A stretch of 16,036 bases of DNA from Candidatus Melainabacteria bacterium (GCA_028817775.1 JAPPOW010000130.1:24014-40049), one strand, 5' to 3'; numbered from the stretch's first letter, positions 6,968 through 13,830 are shown. Notes: generated by a model not told the origin, from the sequence alone. Numbers and translations are program-made.

Positions 6968-7778
6968 TTGAGAGATTGGTTTCACCGTGACCAACTGGTA
7001 TATCTTTGCGGATTTTAAGATCTTTACGTTTGGCAAGCTCACTTAGATAGTCAGCTGGATACTCAGCTTCGCTAGCAATCCCAAGCTGCAATTCAGCGAT
7101 ATCATCAAAGCAGCCAGCATGCTCTAATTGATAGAACATCTTCTCAATTTTGTAACTTGGTTCCTTACAATCTTCCAGAAACAAAATACTGTCACTGAAA
7201 TTAGGCAAGTATCTTGTACCAACTAGGCTTGATATTAAACTTAAATTACCGCCAAGCACTCTAGTACCAGTATTAAGCCTGAAGTCATAATCCACATAGG
7301 CAGCGGGATCTAATTGTTCTAGTAGGTTAATGAAACTCTCACGAGAATTTTGCTTGAGTTCTGGTAGTTCAAGCAAGATTGGCGTGTGAAATAATTCAAG
7401 CTCAGAATTATAAGCTTGAGTGTAGAGGGCAGCAAATAAAGCCGTCAGATCACTATAGCCAAGTACTGGCTTAGGGTTCTTCTTAATATAGTCGTAGTCA
7501 AGCTTATCAAGCAGTTGCATACAGCCATAACCGCCACGCATCGCTAGAAGAATATCCACTTCTGGATCAGACCAGAGTTGCATCATGGCATCAATTCTTT
7601 CTTGAGGTCTGCCTGGAAAAAATGAACCTGGGCAAAGTTCGTCTTGTAATTCAAGGTTGCTAGCTAGCTTAATTTTAAAACCCAAAGTTTCAAGGAAATT
7701 AATTCCTGCAGTCAAGCCCTCTGTTTCTTTGAGGGCAGAGGCAGGAGCAAAGATTCCAATTGTGGAAATTTTAGGCAC
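6954..7778 (-). CDS. LD-carboxypeptidase, peptidase family S66 (LdcA/MccF-like)
   Basis: 274 aa. S66 enzymes cleave the L-Lys/mDAP-D-Ala bond of murein tetrapeptides in the cytoplasm for peptidoglycan recycling; MccF relatives detoxify microcin C. The catalytic triad is visible: nucleophile S109 in GYSDLTAL after the RGGYG oxyanion segment (81-85), E202 in FLEDCKEPSYKIEKM, and H264 in PVGHGETNLSISLG. Other hallmarks are IGIFAPAS at the N-terminus and VLGGNLSLISSLVGT (174-188). The protein stops right after GHGETNLSISLG, whereas most relatives carry about 20 further residues, so the C-terminal helix is missing; this end overlaps the convergent gene by 14 bp. The GTG start at 7778 has TACAAT 6 nt upstream. 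LdcA versus MccF specificity is undecided. Confidence 0.85.
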   Translation of the reverse strand: MPKISTIGIFAPASALKETEGLTAGINFLETLGFKIKLASNLELQDELCPGSFFPGRPQERIDAMMQLWSDPEVDILLAMRGGYGCMQLLDKLDYDYIKKNPKPVLGYSDLTALFAALYTQAYNSELELFHTPILLELPELKQNSRESFINLLEQLDPAAYVDYDFRLNTGTRVLGGNLSLISSLVGTRYLPNFSDSILFLEDCKEPSYKIEKMFYQLEHAGCFDDIAELQLGIASEAEYPADYLSELAKRKDLKIRKDIPVGHGETNLSISLG

Positions 7779-7784
7779 TTTAAT

Positions 7785-7790
7785 ATTGTA
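7785..7790 (-). promoter_or_regulatory. -10 box for the LD-carboxypeptidase gene
   Basis: TACAAT on the minus strand, ATTAAA (6 nt), then GTG 7778. It abuts the perfect inverted repeat at 7791-7813, which would cover the -35/spacer region. Confidence 0.5.
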
Positions 7791-7813
7791 ATGGACATAG
7801 CCGGGATGTCCAT
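7791..7813. promoter_or_regulatory. Perfect 8-bp inverted repeat, operator or hairpin
   Basis: ATGGACAT (7791-7798) and ATGTCCAT (7806-7813) are perfect inverted arms around a 7-bp centre. The site fills the space between the stop of the 82-residue gene (7815-7817) and the ldcA-like -10. A repressor or activator operator is the simplest reading. As RNA it would be an 8-bp stem, but no U-tract follows on the minus strand, so a terminator is less likely. Confidence 0.5.
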
Positions 7814-7814
7814 C

Positions 7815-8063
7815 TTAAGCGTAAGTGGCAAAGTTGTTTTTTGAGCCTTGTTGATTAAAATCGTTTTGAGAAGAATAACCGAGTTCTCTCATACCAGTAA
7901 CTCGTGATTCTTTTGGTAAATCTACCGGGGCTTCTTCTGTTTTGCTGAAATTTGGAGCAGGAGGTCTAGTTTCCAGTGCCTGCACGCCTTGAAACAGTGC
8001 AGCGAACTGTTCAGTGTTCAAACGCTGCTTAGGATCATTAGTGATAGCCTCTACTCTTTCCAT
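7815..8063 (-). CDS. Small hypothetical protein, 82 aa
   Basis: Not recognised. The first ~35 residues (MERVEAITNDPKQRLNTEQFAALFQGVQAL) could form two amphipathic helices; the remainder is Pro/Ser/Asn/Gln-rich and probably disordered, ending SSQNDFNQQGSKNNFATYA. No membrane segment, signal peptide, cysteine or obvious motif. It lies 43 bp after the rluD-like gene on the same strand and is probably its operon member. A TATATA run directly precedes the ATG, too close to be its own leaderless -10. No ribosome-binding site is visible. It is kept as a gene because it fills the gap exactly between two genes and no competing frame exists. Confidence 0.5.
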   Translation of the reverse strand: MERVEAITNDPKQRLNTEQFAALFQGVQALETRPPAPNFSKTEEAPVDLPKESRVTGMRELGYSSQNDFNQQGSKNNFATYA

Positions 8064-8106
8064 ATATATACAAAGCGCTAATTGCTAATTTTTTAGCTGA
8101 AATCCC

Positions 8107-9030
8107 TTAATTAGGTCTTAATATATCTAAAATAGCCTTGAAATCAGGGGCTTCTGGGGCTTCAAAACTTAGGTCTTCGCCGCTTAGAGGGTGCTTAAAA
8201 CTGAGTTTATAAGCATGAAGCATGGGTCTTTCAACATTGAAACTAGTTTTCTTACTGGCGCCATAAACTAGATCACCAATGATTGGAAAATTGATTGAAG
8301 CCATGTGGACACGAATTTGATGAGTGCGACCAGTATCCAATTCACACTCGATATAACTATAGTTTTTGCCACCAAATTCTAAATGCTCAAGTACTTGGTA
8401 ACGAGTGAGGGCATGACGAGCGTTAGCCGCAGTGCTTACAGACATGCGCTTGCGATCTCTAGTGTCGCGACCGATGGCCTTATTAATCTCACCACGATTT
8501 TCCTTGATCTTGCCCTGCACTATCGCACGGTATCTACGCTTACAAGTTCTGTCTTGAATTTGCTTAGCGAGTGACTGGTGAGCTTCATTAGATTTAGCTA
8601 CCACGATTAAACCGGAAGTATCTTTGTCCAAGCGGTGTACAATACCAGGGCGCAGTACGCCATTAATGTCTGAAAGTTGATCTTTGCAATGATGTAGCAC
8701 GGCATTAACCAAAGTACCAGAATAGAGTCCAGGAGCAGGATGTACCACCATGGCTATTGGCTTATTTATTACTAGAAGGTGCTCATCTTCATAAACAATA
8801 TCTATTGGAATCTTTTCTGCTTTGATTTGTAATTCTTCAGCTTCAGGTAGCTCCAATTCAATTTCATCATCAAGCTCTAGTTTGTAACTAGCTTTGCAAG
8901 CCTTGCCATTGACTTGAATATTGCCTGCCTCAATTAATTTTTTGAGATAGGAGCGAGACAAACCGAGCTCACTAAGTTGACTAAGATAAGCATCGAGCCT
9001 AAGCCCGCTTTCTTCGACTAAGACTTTCAC
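8107..9030 (-). CDS. rluD: RluA/RluD-family 23S rRNA pseudouridine synthase
   Basis: 307 aa. Converts specific uridines in large-subunit rRNA (or related RNA) to pseudouridine in the cytoplasm. An S4 RNA-binding domain occupies residues ~9-65 (RLDAYLSQLSELGLSRSYLKKLI, NIQVNGK). The catalytic domain follows: VINKPIAMVVHPAPG (87-101), RPGIVHRLDKDTSGL with catalytic D135, then the LDTGRTHQIRVHMASINFPIIGD block and a HAYKLSFKHP segment, all standard for the RluC/RluD group. The GTG start has a clear GGGAGAG ribosome-binding site 5 nt upstream. It overlaps the end of lspA by 32 bp, and lspA-rluD adjacency is common in bacteria. Assignment to RluD rather than RluC or RluA is by general architecture. 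Confidence 0.92.
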   Translation of the reverse strand: MKVLVEESGLRLDAYLSQLSELGLSRSYLKKLIEAGNIQVNGKACKASYKLELDDEIELELPEAEELQIKAEKIPIDIVYEDEHLLVINKPIAMVVHPAPGLYSGTLVNAVLHHCKDQLSDINGVLRPGIVHRLDKDTSGLIVVAKSNEAHQSLAKQIQDRTCKRRYRAIVQGKIKENRGEINKAIGRDTRDRKRMSVSTAANARHALTRYQVLEHLEFGGKNYSYIECELDTGRTHQIRVHMASINFPIIGDLVYGASKKTSFNVERPMLHAYKLSFKHPLSGEDLSFEAPEAPDFKAILDILRPN

Positions 9031-9436
9031 TTATACTCTCCCAAATAATTATTGCTACTCCAATATTTAGAGCTATGTCTGAAATATTAAAGACTGCAAA
9101 GTCGATAAACAGTGGATTGATGAAGTCAACTACATAGCCATAGAGAAATCTATCAATTAAATTACCAAGCCCACCAGCAATGATCAGTATCATGCCTAAA
9201 CCGAATTGTTTTTGACTCCAAGCCCAGTAAATCAAAGCAAGCACTATCAAAGAATTGACTAAGGTCAAAAGCATTGGCATATCATTCAATAAACTAAATG
9301 CAATCCCGGTATTCTCTGCATAGCGAAACTCCAAAACACCAGGTAGAATTTCCACTGCAGCTTTGGATTTGAGCTCAGTCATCGCCCAGATCTTAGTGAG
9401 TCTATCAAGTACCAGAACTAGCGCAAGCCAGAGCAT
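8999..9436 (-). CDS. lspA: Lipoprotein signal peptidase II
   Basis: 145 aa, a four-helix inner-membrane aspartyl protease that removes the signal peptide from diacylated prolipoproteins. Both catalytic aspartates are in place: D95 in GGLGNLIDRF and D120 in VFNISDIALNIGV. The substrate-pocket motif appears as ENTGIAFSLL (41-50), Ile replacing the usual Ala. Hydrophobic spans are at ~1-10, 57-75, 80-93 and 118-133. The N-terminus is short (the first helix begins at residue 2), but the ATG shares its A with the TAA of the upstream gene (TAATG), which strongly supports this start. The 3' end overlaps the rluD-like gene. It implies a working lipoprotein pathway in the host. Confidence 0.93.
   Translation of the reverse strand: MLWLALVLVLDRLTKIWAMTELKSKAAVEILPGVLEFRYAENTGIAFSLLNDMPMLLTLVNSLIVLALIYWAWSQKQFGLGMILIIAGGLGNLIDRFLYGYVVDFINPLFIDFAVFNISDIALNIGVAIIIWESISESLSRRKRA
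9038..9042 (-). promoter_or_regulatory. Ribosome-binding site of the rluD-like gene
   Basis: GGGAG (continuing AG) lies within the lspA coding sequence, 5-7 nt before the GTG at 9030. It is the clearest Shine-Dalgarno in the window and shows that this organism does use SD-dependent initiation inside operons, in contrast to the leaderless-looking first genes. Confidence 0.65.
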
Positions 9437-10086
9437 TATTTCTTTTTCTTCTTGTTCTTCTCTTCCATTGCTTTGGCTTTGCGGCGCATCTGGTCAAGAT
9501 TTTGCATTGCTGCAATTGCGCTCTTTCCTTGCATCTTCGCTGAAGCATAAGCAGAACTTGCTTGTAACAAAATATTAGTGGCTACCATATCAAGTTTGGC
9601 TTCCCCACGTTTGAAATAGCCCCAAATAGTTAATGGTAAAAATACCGCTGCTGCAATAGCATAGATTTGAATACTTGGGTTAGTGAAGCTTAGTGGCTTG
9701 GCTGCAAAAGTCAAACTAGTTAGAATAATTAAACCAAGCATCCCCAACAAAAATGGAATCATTTTGATTAAGGTCAACTTTTGCAAGTTCTCAGCTTTCT
9801 TAGTTGTCATTTCACTAATCTGCAGAGCTACCTGTGAGTGGACCTTGTCCTTCTCCATGCGTTTGACTACTTCATAGATATGCTTCTCACTAGGATCTGC
9901 TTTATCCTTACGAATCATACGCATCAAGGTTGACCAAGTAGAAAAACTACTCATTTCATCTTTGACTTGGCGAGTGACTCCTGCCACAAAATTGCCATAA
10001 AGCTTCTCAGCCTTCTCCTGATTAGCCTTGGATACGGTCAAATCCGGCTGTTTCATTACCATTTTTTGTTTTTTGCTTACTTGCAT
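9436..10086 (-). CDS. Unknown two-helix membrane protein
   Basis: 216 aa, not recognised. Residues 1-105 are hydrophilic and mostly helical with many Lys/Glu. Two hydrophobic segments follow, ~108-130 (MIPFLLGMLGLIILTSLTF) and ~137-158 (IQIYAIAAAVFLPLTIWGYF), joined by a short loop, so both termini lie on the same side, probably cytoplasmic by the positive-inside rule. A helical tail carries ASSAYASAKMQGKSAIAAM and a lysine-rich end (KNKKKKK). No signal peptide or catalytic motif. It is the first gene of the lspA-rluD operon, coupled to lspA by TAATG. Start ATG 10086 is supported by an extended -10 about 12 nt upstream, though Met9 or Met11 remain possible. Confidence 0.65.
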   Translation of the reverse strand: MQVSKKQKMVMKQPDLTVSKANQEKAEKLYGNFVAGVTRQVKDEMSSFSTWSTLMRMIRKDKADPSEKHIYEVVKRMEKDKVHSQVALQISEMTTKKAENLQKLTLIKMIPFLLGMLGLIILTSLTFAAKPLSFTNPSIQIYAIAAAVFLPLTIWGYFKRGEAKLDMVATNILLQASSAYASAKMQGKSAIAAMQNLDQMRRKAKAMEEKNKKKKK

Positions 10087-10098
10087 ACTAAGTTTTGT

Positions 10099-10107
10099 AT
10101 TCTAGCA
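10099..10107 (-). promoter_or_regulatory. Extended -10 promoter of the lspA operon
   Basis: On the minus strand TGC-TAGAAT is an extended -10 (TGn then hexamer). Twelve nt lie between it and ATG 10086, predicting a leader of only about 5-6 nt without a Shine-Dalgarno. Confidence 0.45.
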
Positions 10108-10121
10108 TGCACCTCGGAGAT

Positions 10122-10151
10122 CCTGGTCCTGACGCATTTGCTCAGGACAGG
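10122..10151. repeat. Degenerate short copy of the GTCATCCTGAGG repeat
   Basis: GTCCTGA (10126-10132) and TCAGGAC (10142-10148) pair perfectly, extended by CCT/AGG across a one-base bulge. GGTCCTGACG and CTCAGGA also occur in the reverse orientation of the 41-81 and 10596-10698 elements. It sits between two divergent genes, so it could affect either promoter. Confidence 0.45.
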
Positions 10152-10157
10152 CTGGAC

Positions 10158-10187
10158 TTGGATTCTTTGCTAAGGATGGCTTATAAT
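10158..10187 (+). promoter_or_regulatory. Promoter of the secreted TonB-C-like gene
   Basis: TATAAT (10182-10187) is a perfect -10. TTGGAT (10158-10163) is a weak -35 at 18 bp. Six nt (gagagt) separate the -10 from ATG 10194, predicting a leaderless message. Confidence 0.6.
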
Positions 10188-10193
10188 GAGAGT

Positions 10194-10592
10194 ATGAAGC
10201 TTGCAAAACCCTTGTCAATCTTGCTTATTTCCTCATTGGTGCTGCCAGTAATGGCAATTTACCCAAGTGGCAAAGTTAAACTGCACAACGCTAAACTTGT
10301 TTCACACAAAAAAGATGTTTTGGGCAAAGCTTGGTTTAAGTATATAGATGACTACCCTGAATTACTTCTAAAGAAGGACAAAGATTACAAGATTGATCAA
10401 TACTGTAGTTTTGAAATTCAAGCCGATGAAAAAGGTGGCTTTGATTTGGATTCAATCAAACTTGCCAAGCATGAGAATAATTTTGGTTATAATCTCAAAG
10501 CAATTCAATTCTTGCGTGAGACTCCGATTAAAGTTAAACAGAAAAATTCTGAGAAACCGATAAAACTAGAATTTGTTTACCACAGCTTCTAG
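10194..10592 (+). CDS. Small secreted protein with TonB C-terminal-like domain
   Basis: 132 aa. MKLAKPLSILLISSLVLPVMA is a textbook signal peptide with cleavage after residue 21. The mature part (WFKYIDDYPELLL near 50, CSFEIQADEKGGFDLDSIKLAKHENNFGYNLKAIQFLRET, then IKLEFVYHSF) follows the TonB C-terminal pattern: strand, acidic-Gly turn, strand, helix with conserved Ala, final strand. Unlike real TonB it lacks a membrane anchor and proline-rich spacer, so it would be a free periplasmic domain, or an unrelated small fold. The start was set at ATG 10194 because the signal peptide begins there and TATAAT lies 6 nt upstream; in-frame upstream codons fall in promoter and repeat DNA. It converges on csaB across a palindromic repeat. 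Confidence 0.65.
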   Translation: MKLAKPLSILLISSLVLPVMAIYPSGKVKLHNAKLVSHKKDVLGKAWFKYIDDYPELLLKKDKDYKIDQYCSFEIQADEKGGFDLDSIKLAKHENNFGYNLKAIQFLRETPIKVKQKNSEKPIKLEFVYHSF

Positions 10593-10595
10593 GCT

Positions 10596-10698
10596 TGTCA
10601 TCCTGAGGAGCAGCGAAGCTGTGACGTCAGGACCTGCTTGGCTCAGCAACGGGTTCCTGACGTCCCCTTCGACTGCACTCAAGGTCCTCAGGATGACA
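10596..10698. repeat. 103-bp palindromic element with 14-bp terminal inverted repeats
   Basis: TGTCATCCTGAGGA (10596-10609) and TCCTCAGGATGACA (10685-10698) are perfect inverted ends. A second perfect pair lies inside: GACGTCAGGA (10623-10632) and TCCTGACGTC (10655-10664). It fills the gap between two convergent genes, and the csaB stop codon (TGA, minus strand, 10688-10690) is within its right arm. The left half recurs at 41-81. It is MITE/REP-like; a bidirectional terminator or 3'-end protector role is plausible. Confidence 0.85.
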
Positions 10699-11563
10699 GT
10701 AGGCTCTCCTTGGCACGCTTACTGAGTTCATCCAACTCAAATCTATGAATCTGTAACTGTAATTGCTCTAATTTTGGATCATAGCTGATTGCTTGTAATT
10801 TAAGACCAGCAATATGTGCAAGTATGAGGGCATGGAGACGCATTGAGATGATCGTCTCAGCACAGTTCTCAAGAATCAAAATCAATTCTTCTGGTTTGTA
10901 GTCAGCGGCTTTGATTTCAGTATACTTTCTCATCCCTAGTAATTCTTTGACTTGATCATTATCACCTTCTTGCATTTCAAGTAGTATGATCGGTGACTTT
11001 TTGTCAGAAGCCAAAACTTGTTTGAGTAGATCTTTGTAATCTTCAAATGGATCAAGTTTACGTAGTGCAAGTACCAGTGCACCCTTGACTTGAGGTATTT
11101 TGATTTTGAGTTTAGGTTTGGCTTTGCGGTAATCTTCAACCAAGTGCCAAGCTAAGTCAGAACCATAGTAATGATCTAAATCTAATGACTTGAGTAAATC
11201 AGAACTTGCCATATCGCGAACGCTGATATTGTCGGCTAATTTAAGGGCAAAGTAACTGGTTATTTTAGAAACTGGGCTTGAAAGTGGGCCGATGCCTTGA
11301 GCCAAGATACTGATCTCAGTACGAGTCATCCAGGCATAGAACAAGACTAAAGAATAATAAAGAGGGCTCATCCAGCCACTAAGGTCTTGAAATAGCCCAC
11401 CGACTGCAATAATTTTTTCAGCTTTATAAATCAAGCTAAGGTGCTCCCAGAAAGAGTTTGCACGACTTAGCCGCTCTGAGCCAGGGTATTGTTTCTCGAC
11501 GATTTTCGCCAAGATTTCATCACCGTAATTATCACCACAAAAGTAACCAAAAACTAAAATCAT
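10688..11563 (-). CDS. csaB: CsaB-type polysaccharide pyruvyl transferase
   Basis: 291 aa, within the family range. CsaB adds ketal-linked pyruvate from PEP to a cell-wall-associated polymer, creating the ligand for SLH-domain proteins; related enzymes modify exopolysaccharides. Hallmarks in order: GYFCGDNYGDE (6-16), IIAVGGLFQDLSG (51-63), ILAQGIGPLSS (86-96), a SVRDMAS segment near 115, and SMRLHALILAHIAGLKLQAISYDPKLEQL near the C-terminus, with the typical R-x-H of the PEP-binding site. The last residues (LLSS, stop) are read from a dispersed palindrome. ATG 11563 has a minus-strand TATAAT 13 nt upstream. It is divergent from lepA across 30 bp. In this lineage pyruvylated polymer could anchor SLH-type outer-membrane porins; that link is inference. 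Confidence 0.87.
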   Translation of the reverse strand: MILVFGYFCGDNYGDEILAKIVEKQYPGSERLSRANSFWEHLSLIYKAEKIIAVGGLFQDLSGWMSPLYYSLVLFYAWMTRTEISILAQGIGPLSSPVSKITSYFALKLADNISVRDMASSDLLKSLDLDHYYGSDLAWHLVEDYRKAKPKLKIKIPQVKGALVLALRKLDPFEDYKDLLKQVLASDKKSPIILLEMQEGDNDQVKELLGMRKYTEIKAADYKPEELILILENCAETIISMRLHALILAHIAGLKLQAISYDPKLEQLQLQIHRFELDELSKRAKESLLSS

Positions 11564-11576
11564 CTTTACTTAGATT

Positions 11577-11582
11577 ATTATA
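11577..11582 (-). promoter_or_regulatory. -10 box for csaB
   Basis: TATAAT on the minus strand, 13 nt before ATG 11563, giving a leader of about 6 nt without a Shine-Dalgarno. It overlaps the oppositely oriented lepA -10 by 2 bp. Confidence 0.5.
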
Positions 11583-11586
11583 TACT
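11581..11586 (+). promoter_or_regulatory. -10 box for lepA
   Basis: TATACT, then tagcgat (7 nt), then GTG 11594. No Shine-Dalgarno is present. An ATG at 11592 is out of frame. It shares bases 11581-11582 with the csaB -10. Confidence 0.55.
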
Positions 11587-11593
11587 TAGCGAT

Positions 11594-13387
11594 GTGTCCA
11601 AGGATTCCAAAACCAGGGTTTTTTCAATAATTGCCCATATCGATCATGGCAAGTCAACGCTTGCTGATCGTTTATTGGAAGCTACTGGCACTATTTCGCA
11701 GCGTGATATGCAAGCACAGCTCATGGACACTATGGATATTGAGCGTGAGCGCGGTATTACTATCAAACTTAATATGGCAAGGATGGAACACAAGGGTTAC
11801 ACCTTGAATCTAATTGATACTCCTGGTCACGTTGATTTTACTTATGAAGTTTCTCGTTCATTGGCTGCTTGTGAAGGAGCACTCTTGGTGGTTGACGCTA
11901 GTCAAGGAGTCGAAGCTCAGACTTTGGCTAATGTTTACCTAGCAATAGAGAATGATCTTGAAATTATTCCAGTACTTAACAAAGTTGATTTGCCAAGTGC
12001 CGATGTTGAGCGTGTTAAACAAGAGATTGAAGACATAGTTGGTATTGATTGTTCTGATGCTGTTGAAGTCAGTGCCAAGACTGGTCTTAATATCGATCAA
12101 TTGCTAGATGCAATTATCGAGCGCATACCGCCGGCTGAACATGATCTAGGTAAACCACTCAAGGCTTTGGTTTTTGATAGTTACTATGATTCCTATCTTG
12201 GTATTGTGGCTTATGCACGTATTTTAGAAGGCAAGGTGTCCAGGCTGGAAGAAATTGAGTTTATGCAAGCCAAGACTAAGTATCAAGTGACAGAGCTTGG
12301 TTACCGTAATCCAAACAAAATTGAAGCTGAGTCGCTTGAAGCTGGGGATGTAGGCTATATCGCTTGTTCAATCAAAGAAATCCAGAGTATCGTTGGTGAT
12401 ACCATTACCAAAACTTCAAACCCAACTGCTGAGCCGGTACCTGGTTACAAGGCTGCGATGCCAGTTGTTTTCTGCGGTCTCTATCCAGTTGACACCAAAG
12501 ACTACGAAGACCTGAAAGAAGCACTAGAAAAACTTAAACTTAATGATAGTTCAATTACTTTTGAACCAGAAAGCTCTCGAGCATTAGGTTCTGGTTATCG
12601 TTGTGGTTTTCTTGGTTTGCTGCATATGGAAGTTGCGCAAGACAGACTTGAGCGTGAGTATGGTCTCAACTTGATTACCACTGCGCCTAGCGTGAGTTAC
12701 AAAGTACATATGATCAAGGGGGAAGTGATAGAGATTGATAACCCGAGTAATTTGCCTGATCCAACCCATATTGATTTTATTGAAGAACCTTATGTCACGC
12801 TCAATGTGATGCTGCCACAGGATTATGTCGGTGCCATCATGGAACTCTGTCAAGAACGTCGCGGCAACTTTATTGATATGAAGCATCTCAATGTTGGTAG
12901 TGCTGCATCACGTACTAAGCTACATTATGAGATCCCACTTTCTGAAATTGTTACTGACTTTTTTGATCAACTCAAGTCTCGTTCCAAGGGTTACGCCACT
13001 ATGGACTATGAAGTTGCTGACTATAAGAAAAATAAATTAGTGAAGATGGACATCTTGCTTAATGGTGAGAAGGTTGATGCACTATCTACAATTGTCTTCC
13101 ACGAAAGCGCACACACAGTAGGTTCTCGCCTTGCCAAAAAACTCAAAGAAGTAATCCCACCACACTTGTTTGAAGTTCCAATTCAAGCTGCGATCGGTGG
13201 CAAGATTGTTGCTCGTGAGACTGTCCGTGCTCAACGTAAGGATGTACTGGCTAAGTGTTACGGTGGTGACATCAGCCGTAAGAAAAAACTACTTGAGAAG
13301 CAGAAAAAGGGTAAGAAACGAATGAAGAACGTCGGTTCGGTTGAATTGCCTCAAGAAGCTTTCATGGCCGTCCTTAAGCTTGACTAA
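11594..13387 (+). CDS. lepA: Elongation factor 4 (LepA), translational GTPase
   Basis: 597 aa, full family length. LepA is a ribosome-associated GTPase implicated in initiation, subunit assembly and back-translocation. All GTPase motifs are present: P-loop AHIDHGKST (14-22), RGITIK switch I (~53-58), DTPGHVDF (75-82), NKVD (129-132) and SAKTG (~160). Domains II and III follow, and the LepA-specific C-terminal domain is recognisable (MDYEVADYKKNKLVKMDILLNGEKVDALS, then RAQRKDVLAKCYGGDISRKKKLLEKQKKGKKRMK), ending with the usual VELPQEAF segment. GTG 11594 was chosen since MSKDSKTRVFSIIAHIDHGKST matches family N-terminal length and the -10 sits 7 nt upstream. Its TAA is followed immediately by the inverted repeat of the 13388-13790 element. 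Confidence 0.97.
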   Translation: MSKDSKTRVFSIIAHIDHGKSTLADRLLEATGTISQRDMQAQLMDTMDIERERGITIKLNMARMEHKGYTLNLIDTPGHVDFTYEVSRSLAACEGALLVVDASQGVEAQTLANVYLAIENDLEIIPVLNKVDLPSADVERVKQEIEDIVGIDCSDAVEVSAKTGLNIDQLLDAIIERIPPAEHDLGKPLKALVFDSYYDSYLGIVAYARILEGKVSRLEEIEFMQAKTKYQVTELGYRNPNKIEAESLEAGDVGYIACSIKEIQSIVGDTITKTSNPTAEPVPGYKAAMPVVFCGLYPVDTKDYEDLKEALEKLKLNDSSITFEPESSRALGSGYRCGFLGLLHMEVAQDRLEREYGLNLITTAPSVSYKVHMIKGEVIEIDNPSNLPDPTHIDFIEEPYVTLNVMLPQDYVGAIMELCQERRGNFIDMKHLNVGSAASRTKLHYEIPLSEIVTDFFDQLKSRSKGYATMDYEVADYKKNKLVKMDILLNGEKVDALSTIVFHESAHTVGSRLAKKLKEVIPPHLFEVPIQAAIGGKIVARETVRAQRKDVLAKCYGGDISRKKKLLEKQKKGKKRMKNVGSVELPQEAFMAVLKLD

Positions 13388-13790
13388 ATAATTCTTAGTT
13401 ATTTTGATAATTTGGCAAAGATTCTAGTTCGTCCCACCAGAAAAGTTTCTCCGAATATCAGACGAATTGCTTCCCATTCGGCGCAGCTGCTATCACAAAG
13501 TTATTGTTGTTTTGCTTTGCAAAACGAAAAGGCAACGTGAATCCGATATGGGAAGCAATTGTCTGAATTCTCCAAAACTTTTCTTAGTCCCCAGTAGATT
13601 CTCTTTTCGTGAGTCTCAAGAAGTGTGCACAAAACAATTTCTCGGATAAAACATTTGCAGGAAAATCAATACTAGCAAGATCGAAGATCTTGTCCATTTT
13701 CCGAAACCGTTTTTCCGAAAATTCGTTTTGTGCTAAACTTCGGACTATCACTGAATAATCACCGGAAATATGAAGATAACTAAGAATTAT
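13388..13790. other. 403-bp highly self-complementary, gene-poor segment (MITE-like element or structured RNA)
   Basis: No convincing gene lies here. The ends are a perfect 15-bp inverted repeat, ATAATTCTTAGTTAT (13388-13402) and its complement (13776-13790). Inside are two long hairpins. Hairpin A (13439-13584) pairs AGAAAAGTTT with AAACTTTTCT, CAGAC with GTCTG, and AATTGCTTCCCAT (13465-13477) with ATGGGAAGCAATT (13548-13560); a smaller GTTTTGC-TTT-GCAAAAC hairpin (13509-13525) lies in its loop. Hairpin B (about 13609-13751) pairs GCACAAAAC (13627-13635) with GTTTTGTGC (13725-13733), GGAAAAT (13660-13666) with ATTTTCC (13696-13702), and CAAGATC (13676-13682) with GATCTTG (13686-13692) around GAA. 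The segment starts directly after the lepA stop codon. No flanking target duplication was seen. Bases 13791-13830 hold nothing further recognised. Confidence 0.7.
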
Positions 13791-13830
13791 CATGATCGGG
13801 GTAATCCGTCTTTGTGGAATACACCCGTGT

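Noticed and set aside
8083..8096. GCTAA-TTTT-TTAGC hairpin as terminator after the rluD-like gene
   Set aside because: Only a 5-bp AT-rich stem with no U-tract on the minus strand; too weak to call.
13584..13793. 69-codon minus-strand frame starting in the right inverted repeat of the 13388-13790 segment
   Set aside because: Its codons coincide with the arms of hairpin B, it has no recognisable motif or ribosome site, and it stops inside hairpin A. Structure explains the sequence better than coding, though a tiny element-borne protein cannot be excluded.
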